Assembly (NCBI RefSeq): GCF_050589605.1
Contig: NZ_JBNGOO010000004.1
Strand: one strand, 5' to 3'
DNA length: 64,000 nucleotides
From: Granulosicoccus sp947495035
GTDB lineage: Bacteria > Pseudomonadota > Gammaproteobacteria > Granulosicoccales > Granulosicoccaceae
A program made the position numbers and the translations under genes. A model generated the notes under the pieces. That model did not search any database. It saw nothing but the letters and a program-made list of their open reading frames with translations, and had not been told where the DNA came from. This document shows, piece by piece, positions 43,568-51,207 of the stretch (position 1 is the stretch's first letter; the number at the start of each line of letters is the position of its first letter).

Positions 43568-44674
43568 TCAGGCGCCCGGGATGGGCGGCGGCGAGGCAGC
43601 CGACTGTTCCCACAATTCGGACAGCGCTGCCACACTGGCGGCCGGCTGCCATTCCGCCATACCCTGGGTCCATACCAGCGTATCCTGATCAAGCGTACCA
43701 CTGGCTTTCTGCTGTTTCAGAAGGTCAAGCGAATACGGCCCACGAGAGGTACCGTCTATCGCCAGATGATAGACAGCATTGACAGCCCCCGGCAGCGGAG
43801 GCGGGCTTGCATTGGAAGCTGATGACAGATTATCATTCATGCGATTGGCCATGGCCAGACCAATCCCCATACCGATGCCATCGGAGGCCCCGCCTCCGGG
43901 ATTGCTGGCTCCCGCCTCCATCGCTGCACCGGTCTGATACTGCAGATAGCGATCGAGATTGCCAGTCATTCCCATGCTGGTACGCTTGTCCAGCGCTTCG
44001 GATACCGCCGGCGGCAGAGAGATGTTTTCCACCAGGATACGGGTCAGTTCCAGACCGTATTCACCGAACTCCGGTGCAATGCGGCGCGTCAGAAATTCGC
44101 CCAGTTGATCGTAGTTGCCGGCCATGTCCAGCACCGGTATGTTGGCACTGCCAATGATGGTGGCAAAGCGTGACGTGATCAGATTGCGCAACTGCGAGCT
44201 GATCTCATCGGTCGTGAACACACCGTCGGTTCCCACGATCTCCCGGATGAATGTCAGGGCATCGGTAATGCGGACACCGTAGGTCCCGAAGGCACGAATA
44301 CGCAACCCTCCGAACTCACTGTCCCGCAGCATCAAGGGGTGCTTGGTCCCCCATTTCATATCGGTGAAGCGCCGGGCATTGCAGAAATACACCTCGGCCT
44401 TGAACGGACTCTGGAAACCGTGATGCCAGTTCTGCAAGGTCGTGAGGATAGGCAGATTCTTCGTTTGCAGCTCATAGGTGCCGGGACCGAGCACATCGGC
44501 CACTTGTCCCTCATTGACGAATACCGCAATCTGCGCTTCACGCACGATCAGCTTGGCACCGTACTTGATCTCGTTGCCATAGCGCTCGAAGCGATACACC
44601 ATGGTGTTGCTGCTGTCATCCACCCACTCGATGACATCGACGAACTCATGGAAGAGCTTGCTGAACAGTCCCAT
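43568..44674 (-). CDS. SPFH/Band 7 domain protein with C-terminal GYF_2 domain (YdjI-like)
   Basis: 368 residues. An N-terminal SPFH domain without a membrane helix (about 20-235) resembles the virion-core-like YdjI branch. A Gly/Met-rich hinge (GIGMGIGLAMANRM) follows, then a GYF_2 domain at about 300-350 (YHLAIDGTSRGPYSL, with TQGMAEWQPAA). SPFH proteins form oligomeric membrane platforms; GYF_2 domains bind proline-rich partners. The start has GGAG inside the end of telA, two bases after its stop (TGATCATG), so the two are cotranslated. Confidence 0.85.
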   Translation of the reverse strand: MGLFSKLFHEFVDVIEWVDDSSNTMVYRFERYGNEIKYGAKLIVREAQIAVFVNEGQVADVLGPGTYELQTKNLPILTTLQNWHHGFQSPFKAEVYFCNARRFTDMKWGTKHPLMLRDSEFGGLRIRAFGTYGVRITDALTFIREIVGTDGVFTTDEISSQLRNLITSRFATIIGSANIPVLDMAGNYDQLGEFLTRRIAPEFGEYGLELTRILVENISLPPAVSEALDKRTSMGMTGNLDRYLQYQTGAAMEAGASNPGGGASDGIGMGIGLAMANRMNDNLSSASNASPPPLPGAVNAVYHLAIDGTSRGPYSLDLLKQQKASGTLDQDTLVWTQGMAEWQPAASVAALSELWEQSAASPPPIPGA

Positions 44675-44676
44675 GA

Positions 44677-45846
44677 TCAGACTCCGGCAACCGGGGCGCT
44701 CTGCGTACGAGCCGAGGCCGCTTTCAGGGTCTCCTTCAGTTCGGCTTCCATGCTGGCCAGCTGCACTTCTGCCTCGGCACGCCTACGCTTGCCTTCATCG
44801 GCAATCTGCAGACTCTCCTCGACGGTTGCGATGAGGTTTTCATTCGCCCGTCGCACGGCATTGACGTCGAACACTCCGCGTTCCAGCTCCTCGCGAACTG
44901 TCTTGTTTGCCGTTCGCAGGTTCTCGGCGTTCTTCTCCAGCAGCTCATTGGTCAGGTCACTTGCAGCCCTGACGCTTTTCGCCGCTTCCGCCGAGCGGAA
45001 GATGGTCACGGCCTGCGCCAGTTGCTGACGCCACAACGGAACGGTGTTGACCAATGTCGAATTGATCTTGTTGACCAGGCCCTTGTCGTTCTCCTGAATG
45101 AGGCGAATACTGGGCAGTCCCTGCATCGCCACCTGGCGCGTCAGGCGCAGGTCGTGAATGCGTCGCTCCAGATCATCGCGACCACTTCGCAGGTCTCGCA
45201 GTTCCTGAGCCTGCAGGACATCATCGGCATTGGCTGCCTTCTGCTCTGCAGCCGGCACCATGTGCTCATCGATGTGCTTCAGCTTCTGCTCACCGGCCTG
45301 AATGTAGGCTTCCAGATTATGAAAATAATCCAGATTGGCACTGTAGAGTTTGTCCAGCGATTTGATATCTCGCAGCAGCAGGGTCTTGTGCTTTTCCAGG
45401 TCATCGGTCACGGCATCGACCTGACGTCTGACGCCTTCGTATTGCTGGATGAACTTCGCCACGGGTGTCACACCGCCGAACAGTTTTCGGATCAGCCGCA
45501 TCAGGAAACCGGGGCGATTGTCGGGGTCGAAATCCTCTACCTCGAAACCACGCAGTACCGACACCATCTGATTCAGGGAAGCACCGGCCGACCCCAGATC
45601 CTTGTTGCGTACGCCTTCGAGCATATTGTCCGATATGCTGGTCAGCTCCTGCTGCGCCTTGCTACCGAAGAAGATGATCGAGTTGCTGTCACCCAGGTCG
45701 ATCTCGCTCATCAGCTTGTCGATACGGGCACGTTCCGCCGGTTCGACTTCTTCATAGGTCGCAATATCATGCTTCAGGTCTGGCAGCAGCTCGGTACCTG
45801 GCAGCACATCCAGTTCAGTGGCAACATCAGTGGTATTCGCGGGCAT
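44677..45846 (-). CDS. Toxic anion resistance protein TelA family
   Basis: 389 residues. Helical, coiled-coil-rich throughout, with the TelA/KlaA core tract GLPSIRLIQENDKGLVNKI near residues 245-263 and VPLWRQQLAQAV after it. The ATG at 45846 has GGAG eight bases upstream. TelA proteins are linked to tellurite and other membrane stress, but biochemical function is unclear. In many genomes telA pairs with xpaC, whose gene is 109 bases upstream on this strand. Confidence 0.9.
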   Translation of the reverse strand: MPANTTDVATELDVLPGTELLPDLKHDIATYEEVEPAERARIDKLMSEIDLGDSNSIIFFGSKAQQELTSISDNMLEGVRNKDLGSAGASLNQMVSVLRGFEVEDFDPDNRPGFLMRLIRKLFGGVTPVAKFIQQYEGVRRQVDAVTDDLEKHKTLLLRDIKSLDKLYSANLDYFHNLEAYIQAGEQKLKHIDEHMVPAAEQKAANADDVLQAQELRDLRSGRDDLERRIHDLRLTRQVAMQGLPSIRLIQENDKGLVNKINSTLVNTVPLWRQQLAQAVTIFRSAEAAKSVRAASDLTNELLEKNAENLRTANKTVREELERGVFDVNAVRRANENLIATVEESLQIADEGKRRRAEAEVQLASMEAELKETLKAASARTQSAPVAGV

Positions 45847-45955
45847 CAGTAGTCTCCGTCATTTGAAATCGGTACAGGCCGTCTACCGGCTTCGGCAGTG
45901 GCGGTCGGGTGTCATGCCCGGGCACGGTCGGCAAGGTCTTGCCAGGTGTCGCGGA

Positions 45956-46804
45956 TCAGGTGACACCCTCTTTCTCGATCTGCATCTGCAGCACTTCGAT
46001 AGTGACATCAAGGTCGGACAGATTGTTTTCCCTGAGCTTCACTTGCTGCTCTGCAATCACCGTCTCTATGGTGGTCAGCACTCGCCGGAAGTTGTCTTCC
46101 AGTGCATGTTCTTCACCCTCCTGGTGAGTCCTGGCATAGCCTTCGGTAACCTGTTGAGCACCGTCGAGATAGACTTTCAGAAACTTGCGCGCCCGTCTTG
46201 CATCCACCGGGTCATTCTCGATGGTATCCAGAATCACCCGAGCCTCCTTGACGATGCGGCGCAATCTGTCCCTGAATTCGACATTGTTGATGCGGCGACT
46301 GGCACTTTCGATACTCTGCAGGCGGCCTTCGGCCTCGTCCAGCAGATCGACAAGTTCCTCCGTGGTTATGCCCACTGCTGCAATGTCCGGGTCCTTGCGC
46401 GCCGGATCGAAGTCGTAGTACAAGTAGCAACCAAGCAGCACCGCCAACGCCCAGAGTATGCTTTCGAACAGACCGTACTGATTGGACACGCCCAGCCAGG
46501 CAACCAGAAACATGCCGACCGATACCAGCACCGCACCGATCATGCGGTACTGGATGGTACTTGCGCGACGGCGCAGTCGACGTCTGCGTGCCTCGTTGTC
46601 CAGGCGAATGCCCTTGCGGATGAGTGTTGCAGCGGTCATGGTCAGCACCAGGCCGGCACCGCGAGCAATTGCCTGCAAGGGGTTGCCATCCATGAGTGAC
46701 AGGAAGGTGGCCGGCAACAGCGGCAATGCCAGCACATACAACAGGAATCCGCGCCACAGTACCTTGGGCTTGGCGTTCGGATCGATGCGAGTAACGGCAG
46801 CCAT
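45956..46804 (-). CDS. XpaC-type membrane protein (5-bromo-4-chloroindolyl phosphate hydrolysis family)
   Basis: 282 residues. Four membrane helices in the N-terminal half (YVLALPLLPATFLSLM, GAGLVLTMTAATLI, MIGAVLVSVGMFLVAWLG, ILWALAVLLGCYLYY) are followed by a cytosolic helical domain (about 145-282, with DLLDEAEGRLQSIESAS). The name comes from an old phosphatase screen and does not give a real function. XpaC and TelA pair widely, supporting a shared membrane-stress job. It has no ribosome binding site of its own and starts two bases after a 28-codon ORF (TGATCATG). Confidence 0.82.
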   Translation of the reverse strand: MAAVTRIDPNAKPKVLWRGFLLYVLALPLLPATFLSLMDGNPLQAIARGAGLVLTMTAATLIRKGIRLDNEARRRRLRRRASTIQYRMIGAVLVSVGMFLVAWLGVSNQYGLFESILWALAVLLGCYLYYDFDPARKDPDIAAVGITTEELVDLLDEAEGRLQSIESASRRINNVEFRDRLRRIVKEARVILDTIENDPVDARRARKFLKVYLDGAQQVTEGYARTHQEGEEHALEDNFRRVLTTIETVIAEQQVKLRENNLSDLDVTIEVLQMQIEKEGVT

Positions 46805-46806
46805 GA

Positions 46807-46893
46807 TCAGTTCAGCAGTGCCTGGCAGGACACCATTCCGACCGCAATCAGCAAAATGAAGAAACCGATGACTCGTTGCAGGGCTTTGGGCAT
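46807..46893 (-). CDS. Possible 28-residue hydrophobic small protein before xpaC
   Basis: ATG at 46893 encodes MPKALQRVIGFFILLIAVG, then a short tail with a Cys (MVSCQALLN): a short basic start, one hydrophobic helix and a lipobox-like VSC. Its stop is two bases before the xpaC ATG with the same TGATCATG junction seen between telA and the SPFH gene; xpaC has no other ribosome binding site, so coupling is plausible. The ribosome binding site of the small ORF itself is weak (GAG). Confidence 0.4.
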   Translation of the reverse strand: MPKALQRVIGFFILLIAVGMVSCQALLN

Positions 46894-46920
46894 GTCTCGT
46901 CGCTCAAGTAATTGACTTTT

Positions 46921-47592
46921 CTAGGGATTACGGGTCAGTACATAGACCCGTTCATCCAGCGTTTCAAGTCCTCTGTCGGCCAGGTTGCCCAAACGTTCGG
47001 GGCCGCTGTAGTGAGCCAGTTCGCCGATATCGAAGTGCTCTCCCAGCAATTCGTGCACGTTTTCCTGCGGCACCGAAAAGGGAGGGCCTTCCATGCGGCC
47101 TTCGTCGTAGGAGATAGCCAGCAACAGGCCGCGGGTGCCTGGTGCGAGCAAACGCCCCAGATGAGCCGCATAGGAACTGCGCATGTCCTGATTCATGGCG
47201 ATAAGCGATGCGCGGTCGTACAGGGCCTTGCAGTGGTGCAGGTGATCCGGTGTCAGTGAAAAATAGTCACCCACCAGTATCTGGATGCCTTGCGCTTCGG
47301 CGGTGCCGGTGAACACGAGAAAACCGTCCGACTCATGCTGTTCGCAGGTCAATGCGTTGTCACTGAAGAACGACTGAACGGCCTTTTCACTCAGCTCCAC
47401 CCCCAGCACGGAAAGGCCCTGCCGGTGCAGCCACAACATGTCCAGTGATTTTCCGCAGAGGGGGACGAACACGGTTTCATCGCCAGCCAGTCCCAACTCG
47501 GGCCAATGGTGCTCCAGGCGCTTGTTGGCGCGTTCCTGATGAAATCCGATCTTGTTATCGGCCCATTTCTGATGCCAGTAATCCGCCTGCAT
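46921..47592 (-). CDS. tpm: Thiopurine S-methyltransferase (TPMT)
   Basis: 223 residues from the ATG at 47592 (MQADYWHQKW), with AGGGG upstream; a TTG at 47607 is rejected. Family blocks: the SAM-binding FVPLCGKSLDMLWL (about 42-55), VLGVELSEKAVQ and YDRASLIAM. In bacteria tpm detoxifies selenium and tellurium oxyanions by methylation. It lies 21 bases after the AddA-like gene stop and 27 bases before the small ORF leading xpaC-telA. The shared tellurium link between tpm and telA is suggestive, but is inference. Confidence 0.92.
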   Translation of the reverse strand: MQADYWHQKWADNKIGFHQERANKRLEHHWPELGLAGDETVFVPLCGKSLDMLWLHRQGLSVLGVELSEKAVQSFFSDNALTCEQHESDGFLVFTGTAEAQGIQILVGDYFSLTPDHLHHCKALYDRASLIAMNQDMRSSYAAHLGRLLAPGTRGLLLAISYDEGRMEGPPFSVPQENVHELLGEHFDIGELAHYSGPERLGNLADRGLETLDERVYVLTRNP

Positions 47593-47613
47593 TGTCGCCC
47601 CTGTCAATCAAGA

Positions 47614-50600
47614 CTACTCATCGCCCGAGAGCGGCGGTTGCCACTCCCGCCATGCCTTCAGCAGTGGAAAGTACAATCCCACGCGGATCGGACGCCCATC
47701 CATGCGACTGATGATATCAGCATAGCGGTTGAGCTGAACGGCATAGCGCTGCTGTTCATTGTCAAGAAAGGTTTCCAGCTGCCCACCCTGATGCGCTCCG
47801 GTCTTGAAGTCCACGATCCAGCGCGTCCCATTCTCATCCACAAACGTGCGATCAATCACCACCTGCCGCACCTCCCGGTTCCAGACACCCACATCGCCAC
47901 CAGACCGGACACCCATGTCTTCCGCCGTCCCAGACAAGACACCCATATCTTCTGCCACGGTCAGGGCCCATTCCGAACGGGCTTCCAGGTGATTCTTCAG
48001 CACCCAGCGCCCTCGCGGATCATCCAGTGTGTTGCGCACAGCCTCGCTGACCGTGGCGACGGCCTCCGGCAAGGCTTCGTTCTGGACACCCATATTCTGC
48101 AGCTGAACGCGAGCGATCCCTGCCAGCGATGCCATATCGACGTCATCGAGGCTATCGGCCCTCTCGGCGAGCAGCTGTAATTGCTGGTGCACAACAGTCC
48201 CGATATCCCGTGCTGTGCGCCCTGCCCAGGAAAAAGTCAATGAATCTGCTCTGGAGTCTTCATTTTTTTGCTTCCTTTTCCAGCTGAAGCAGTCGAATGT
48301 CGGAATGGAAGTCGCCAGAGGCAGCCTTTCCAGCAAAGGAGCAGGCTCAGTGGCGGTGATCGCTGGTGGTTCATGGGTGTCTGCTGATGAACCAGTGACA
48401 GATTCATGGGTGTCTGCTGAAGGTGCTACAGGTTCATGGGTGTCTGCTGACTGCGCTGTCTCGGCTTTGTGGGTGTCTGCTGGTTGTTCCCGGGATGGTT
48501 CATGGGTGTCTGATCTCAGGAAATCGGATTCGAACAGGGGCCACAGAGGCTTGAGAAGGGAGGAATTGATGGGTGTCTGGTAGTCGCCGGTGGTGGAGCG
48601 GGAGATGCGGGCCAGGAGGTGGAGATGGCGCTTGGCGCGGGTGCAGGCGACGTAGAGCAGACGCAGTTTTTCCTGTTCGTCGCAGCGTTCGCGGGCCTTG
48701 CGCACCAGACGATTGATGCGGTCGCGGCGGCCCGGCGGCAGACCGGACTGCTCCAGTGGCGCCAGCAGCATCTGTGGCCTGCCATCGAGCGTGCTCTCGA
48801 ACCAGTTCAGCAACTGCGTGGTATCCCCACGAGGCTGCCGATCCAGAGCCGGCAGAATGACCGTATCGAACTCCAGTCCCTTTGCCTTGTGCAATGTCAT
48901 CACCTGAATCCGGCACTCGCCCTCCTCGGCATTGGCCGCGTACAGCTTCTGCATGGTTTCCGCCAGAATGCTCTTGTCCCACAAGCGCCCCTCGGCCTCC
49001 AGTGCCCCCAACCGCGCCAGGGCCCTTTCAGCGGCGTCCCGATCCACGGCATCCCGACACACCGCCGGACCACCGAGCTGCAACCACAGCGCCTCCACCC
49101 AGGGCAGCAGGCGACTGCGGGATGCATGCTTCAAGGCAGGCTCCATCAGCGGCATGAATCGCTCGATCCGCTGCCGGCCATCGGCCGACAACGCAGCCAC
49201 ACGATCGCTTTCGCGCAGCAACTCGATGACCGCTTTCCGCGAATCGTCACAATCCATCAACACATGCAGATCCTTGAGCGTCAGCCCGACAAATGGTGCA
49301 CGCAATATCGACAGCCAGTGCAGACGATCATGCGGATAGCGCAGAGCCAGACACAGTGAGATCAGGTCACGCACCACCCCGCGTTCGCCCACCAGGTCCA
49401 TGTCGATGGACTCATAGGGCAACGAACGGGCGCGCAGCGCATCGAATATCTCTCCCGCCTGCGAGCGAGTTCGAACCAGGATGGCTACCGTATGCTCCGG
49501 GTCCGTTGCCAGTGCATCGGCAGCCAGAGAGGCGACCCGGGCAGCTTCATCATCCCGGCCTCGATCAACCAGGCCGTGCAACTGCACGTTGCCTTCGCTG
49601 GTTAGGTGTGCCCGGGATTCCGAATAGGTGATTGCCCCGGTATCCGCATCCGCCCGCTTCGGAAAGATCGCCGAAAACGTCTCGTTCACCCAGGAAATGA
49701 CATCCGGCGCTGCACGGAAGTTGACCTCCAGTACCAGCGATTCCAGTGCCACCGGACCAATCCCCTGATCACTGACCTTGCCGAACAAGGCGACATCGCC
49801 GTCTCTGAAACGGTAGATCGACTGCATCGGATCACCCACGGCAAAAAAGGTGCGGCCATCGTCAGGGCTCCAGCCACTGACCAGTCGTTCGAACAGGCGA
49901 AACTGGGTCTGCGAAGTATCCTGGAACTCATCCACCAGAATGTGCTTGAGCGACAGATCCATCGCGAGGGCCAGATCGGTTGGCGCCTCTTCGGTCCCCA
50001 GCGCCCGCTGTGCTCGCTCGGACAGCTCGGCAAAGTCCACTACCCCCCGCTCGGCAAACACCAGCTGCAATTCCAGCAACAGATCCGGCAACACCTTCAG
50101 CAGTTGCGACAGCAGATCCCACTGCTCATCGGCATAGCGCGGATACGGCAGATTGCAAACCTCGATCAGAGCATCGATGAATTCCGGGCAGAGTGCCACC
50201 CCTTCCAGCAGATCCTGCATCTGTTGTTTGTGAGACACCAGTACGGCAGCCTCGACACCGCGCTTCCTGGCATCGGATTTCGCCGGAAAACCTTCCGCCC
50301 GGGTCAGACGTTTGCGCAGACTCCCGCCCTTGGTGAGCAGGGCGGCACCGATACAGCACCAGCGATTCAGATCTTCCACCGAGGCACCGGGAAGCTCTTC
50401 GAGATCCAGCCAGCCTTGCATTTCCCAGGGCAGCTCGTCCAGATCGCCTTCGGCATCCTCCAGCAGAAAGCTGCAAGCCAGCCGCAATCGCGCGGTCAAC
50501 GCCTCCTCGAGACCGTCAGGAAGCAGCACACACAGATTCTCCAGGCGTGACTCGATCAACTGCCCCAGCATGCCCTCCAGGTGTTCGCGCAAGGCATCAT

Positions 50601-51207
50601 GGTCTTCGTCATGATAGACATAGCGTTTCCATTGATCCCGGTTTGCCAGCAGACTGGCCAGCAGGGAACGCACCTGTTCCAGGCGATTGCCAACCTGCAA
50701 CATCACCAGATCGAGCGACTCCATGCTGGACTCGATGAAACGGGCAGCCACCTCCCGATACAGGGCACTGGCATCTTCCACGATCCCGGTGGGGGCCCCC
50801 AGCGCGGAGGTGACCGGCAGACGATGCGCCAGTTGCGTCGCGAGTGAATCAATGGTGCGCAGGTTCAGACGCTGTGGGTTGCGTATCAGCTGCCACTGTC
50901 TCTCGGCATCGCGTTGCAGCACATCGTGCGCCAGCGCCAGACCCTCCTGCTCGTAGTCATTGGCAGCCTCGACGCCGCTGGCGGCTCTGACCAGTGTTTC
51001 CACCACACGCTGCCGCATTTCACTGGCCGCCTTGCGAGTGAAGGTGATGGACATGATCTCTTCAGGCTCATCCACACTCGTCAGCAGCGTCAGTACCCGC
51101 CGGGTGAGCAGCTCTGTCTTGCCCGAGCCTGCAGGCGCCTGCACGATGAAGGACTGGCGTGGGTCCAGAGCACGTTGACGAACGTCCGCATCAATCGGCT
51201 TTCTCAT
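47614..51207 (-). CDS. AddA/UvrD-like helicase-nuclease
   Basis: 1197 residues from the ATG at 51207, which overlaps the AddB-like stop (ATGA). Helicase motif I APAGSGKTELL (Lys30), motif Ia ITFTRKAASEM, motif II VDEFQDTSQTQFR and motif VI LLYVACTRAKRHLHLLAR. The C-terminal PD-(D/E)XK nuclease shows VVIDRTF and IVDFKTG near 1120-1140. Between them a low-complexity linker (about 899-946) carries five DTHEP-like copies of the dispersed motif. A second group of copies, read in the other orientation as MGV, lies at about 1037-1108 near the nuclease core. With the AddB-like protein it should process double-strand DNA ends. Confidence 0.88.
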   Translation of the reverse strand: MRKPIDADVRQRALDPRQSFIVQAPAGSGKTELLTRRVLTLLTSVDEPEEIMSITFTRKAASEMRQRVVETLVRAASGVEAANDYEQEGLALAHDVLQRDAERQWQLIRNPQRLNLRTIDSLATQLAHRLPVTSALGAPTGIVEDASALYREVAARFIESSMESLDLVMLQVGNRLEQVRSLLASLLANRDQWKRYVYHDEDHDALREHLEGMLGQLIESRLENLCVLLPDGLEEALTARLRLACSFLLEDAEGDLDELPWEMQGWLDLEELPGASVEDLNRWCCIGAALLTKGGSLRKRLTRAEGFPAKSDARKRGVEAAVLVSHKQQMQDLLEGVALCPEFIDALIEVCNLPYPRYADEQWDLLSQLLKVLPDLLLELQLVFAERGVVDFAELSERAQRALGTEEAPTDLALAMDLSLKHILVDEFQDTSQTQFRLFERLVSGWSPDDGRTFFAVGDPMQSIYRFRDGDVALFGKVSDQGIGPVALESLVLEVNFRAAPDVISWVNETFSAIFPKRADADTGAITYSESRAHLTSEGNVQLHGLVDRGRDDEAARVASLAADALATDPEHTVAILVRTRSQAGEIFDALRARSLPYESIDMDLVGERGVVRDLISLCLALRYPHDRLHWLSILRAPFVGLTLKDLHVLMDCDDSRKAVIELLRESDRVAALSADGRQRIERFMPLMEPALKHASRSRLLPWVEALWLQLGGPAVCRDAVDRDAAERALARLGALEAEGRLWDKSILAETMQKLYAANAEEGECRIQVMTLHKAKGLEFDTVILPALDRQPRGDTTQLLNWFESTLDGRPQMLLAPLEQSGLPPGRRDRINRLVRKARERCDEQEKLRLLYVACTRAKRHLHLLARISRSTTGDYQTPINSSLLKPLWPLFESDFLRSDTHEPSREQPADTHKAETAQSADTHEPVAPSADTHESVTGSSADTHEPPAITATEPAPLLERLPLATSIPTFDCFSWKRKQKNEDSRADSLTFSWAGRTARDIGTVVHQQLQLLAERADSLDDVDMASLAGIARVQLQNMGVQNEALPEAVATVSEAVRNTLDDPRGRWVLKNHLEARSEWALTVAEDMGVLSGTAEDMGVRSGGDVGVWNREVRQVVIDRTFVDENGTRWIVDFKTGAHQGGQLETFLDNEQQRYAVQLNRYADIISRMDGRPIRVGLYFPLLKAWREWQPPLSGDE
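47882..48096. repeat. Dispersed motif copies inside the nuclease-side of the AddA-like gene
   Basis: Four imperfect copies on the plus strand at about 47882, 47907, 47935 and 48083 (CAGACACCCACAT, GGACACCCATG, AAGACACCCATAT, GGACACCCATAT). On the gene strand each reads ATGGGTGTC-like and encodes MGV or VGV, as in AEDMGVLSG and AEDMGVRSG. Orientation is opposite to the group at 48370-48579. Confidence 0.75.
48370..48579. repeat. Dispersed motif array translated as DTHEP in the AddA-like linker
   Basis: On the plus strand TTCATGGGTGTCTG is exact at 48370, 48403, 48433 and 48499, with variants at 48466 (TTTGTGGG) and 48566 (TTGATGGG). Spacing is 33, 30, 33, 33 and 67. The first five are in frame on the gene strand and read ADTHEP, ADTHES, ADTHEP, ADTHKA and SDTHEP; the sixth is in another frame (QTPIN). 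Spacers between copies are unrelated acidic/polar sequence. Confidence 0.9.
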
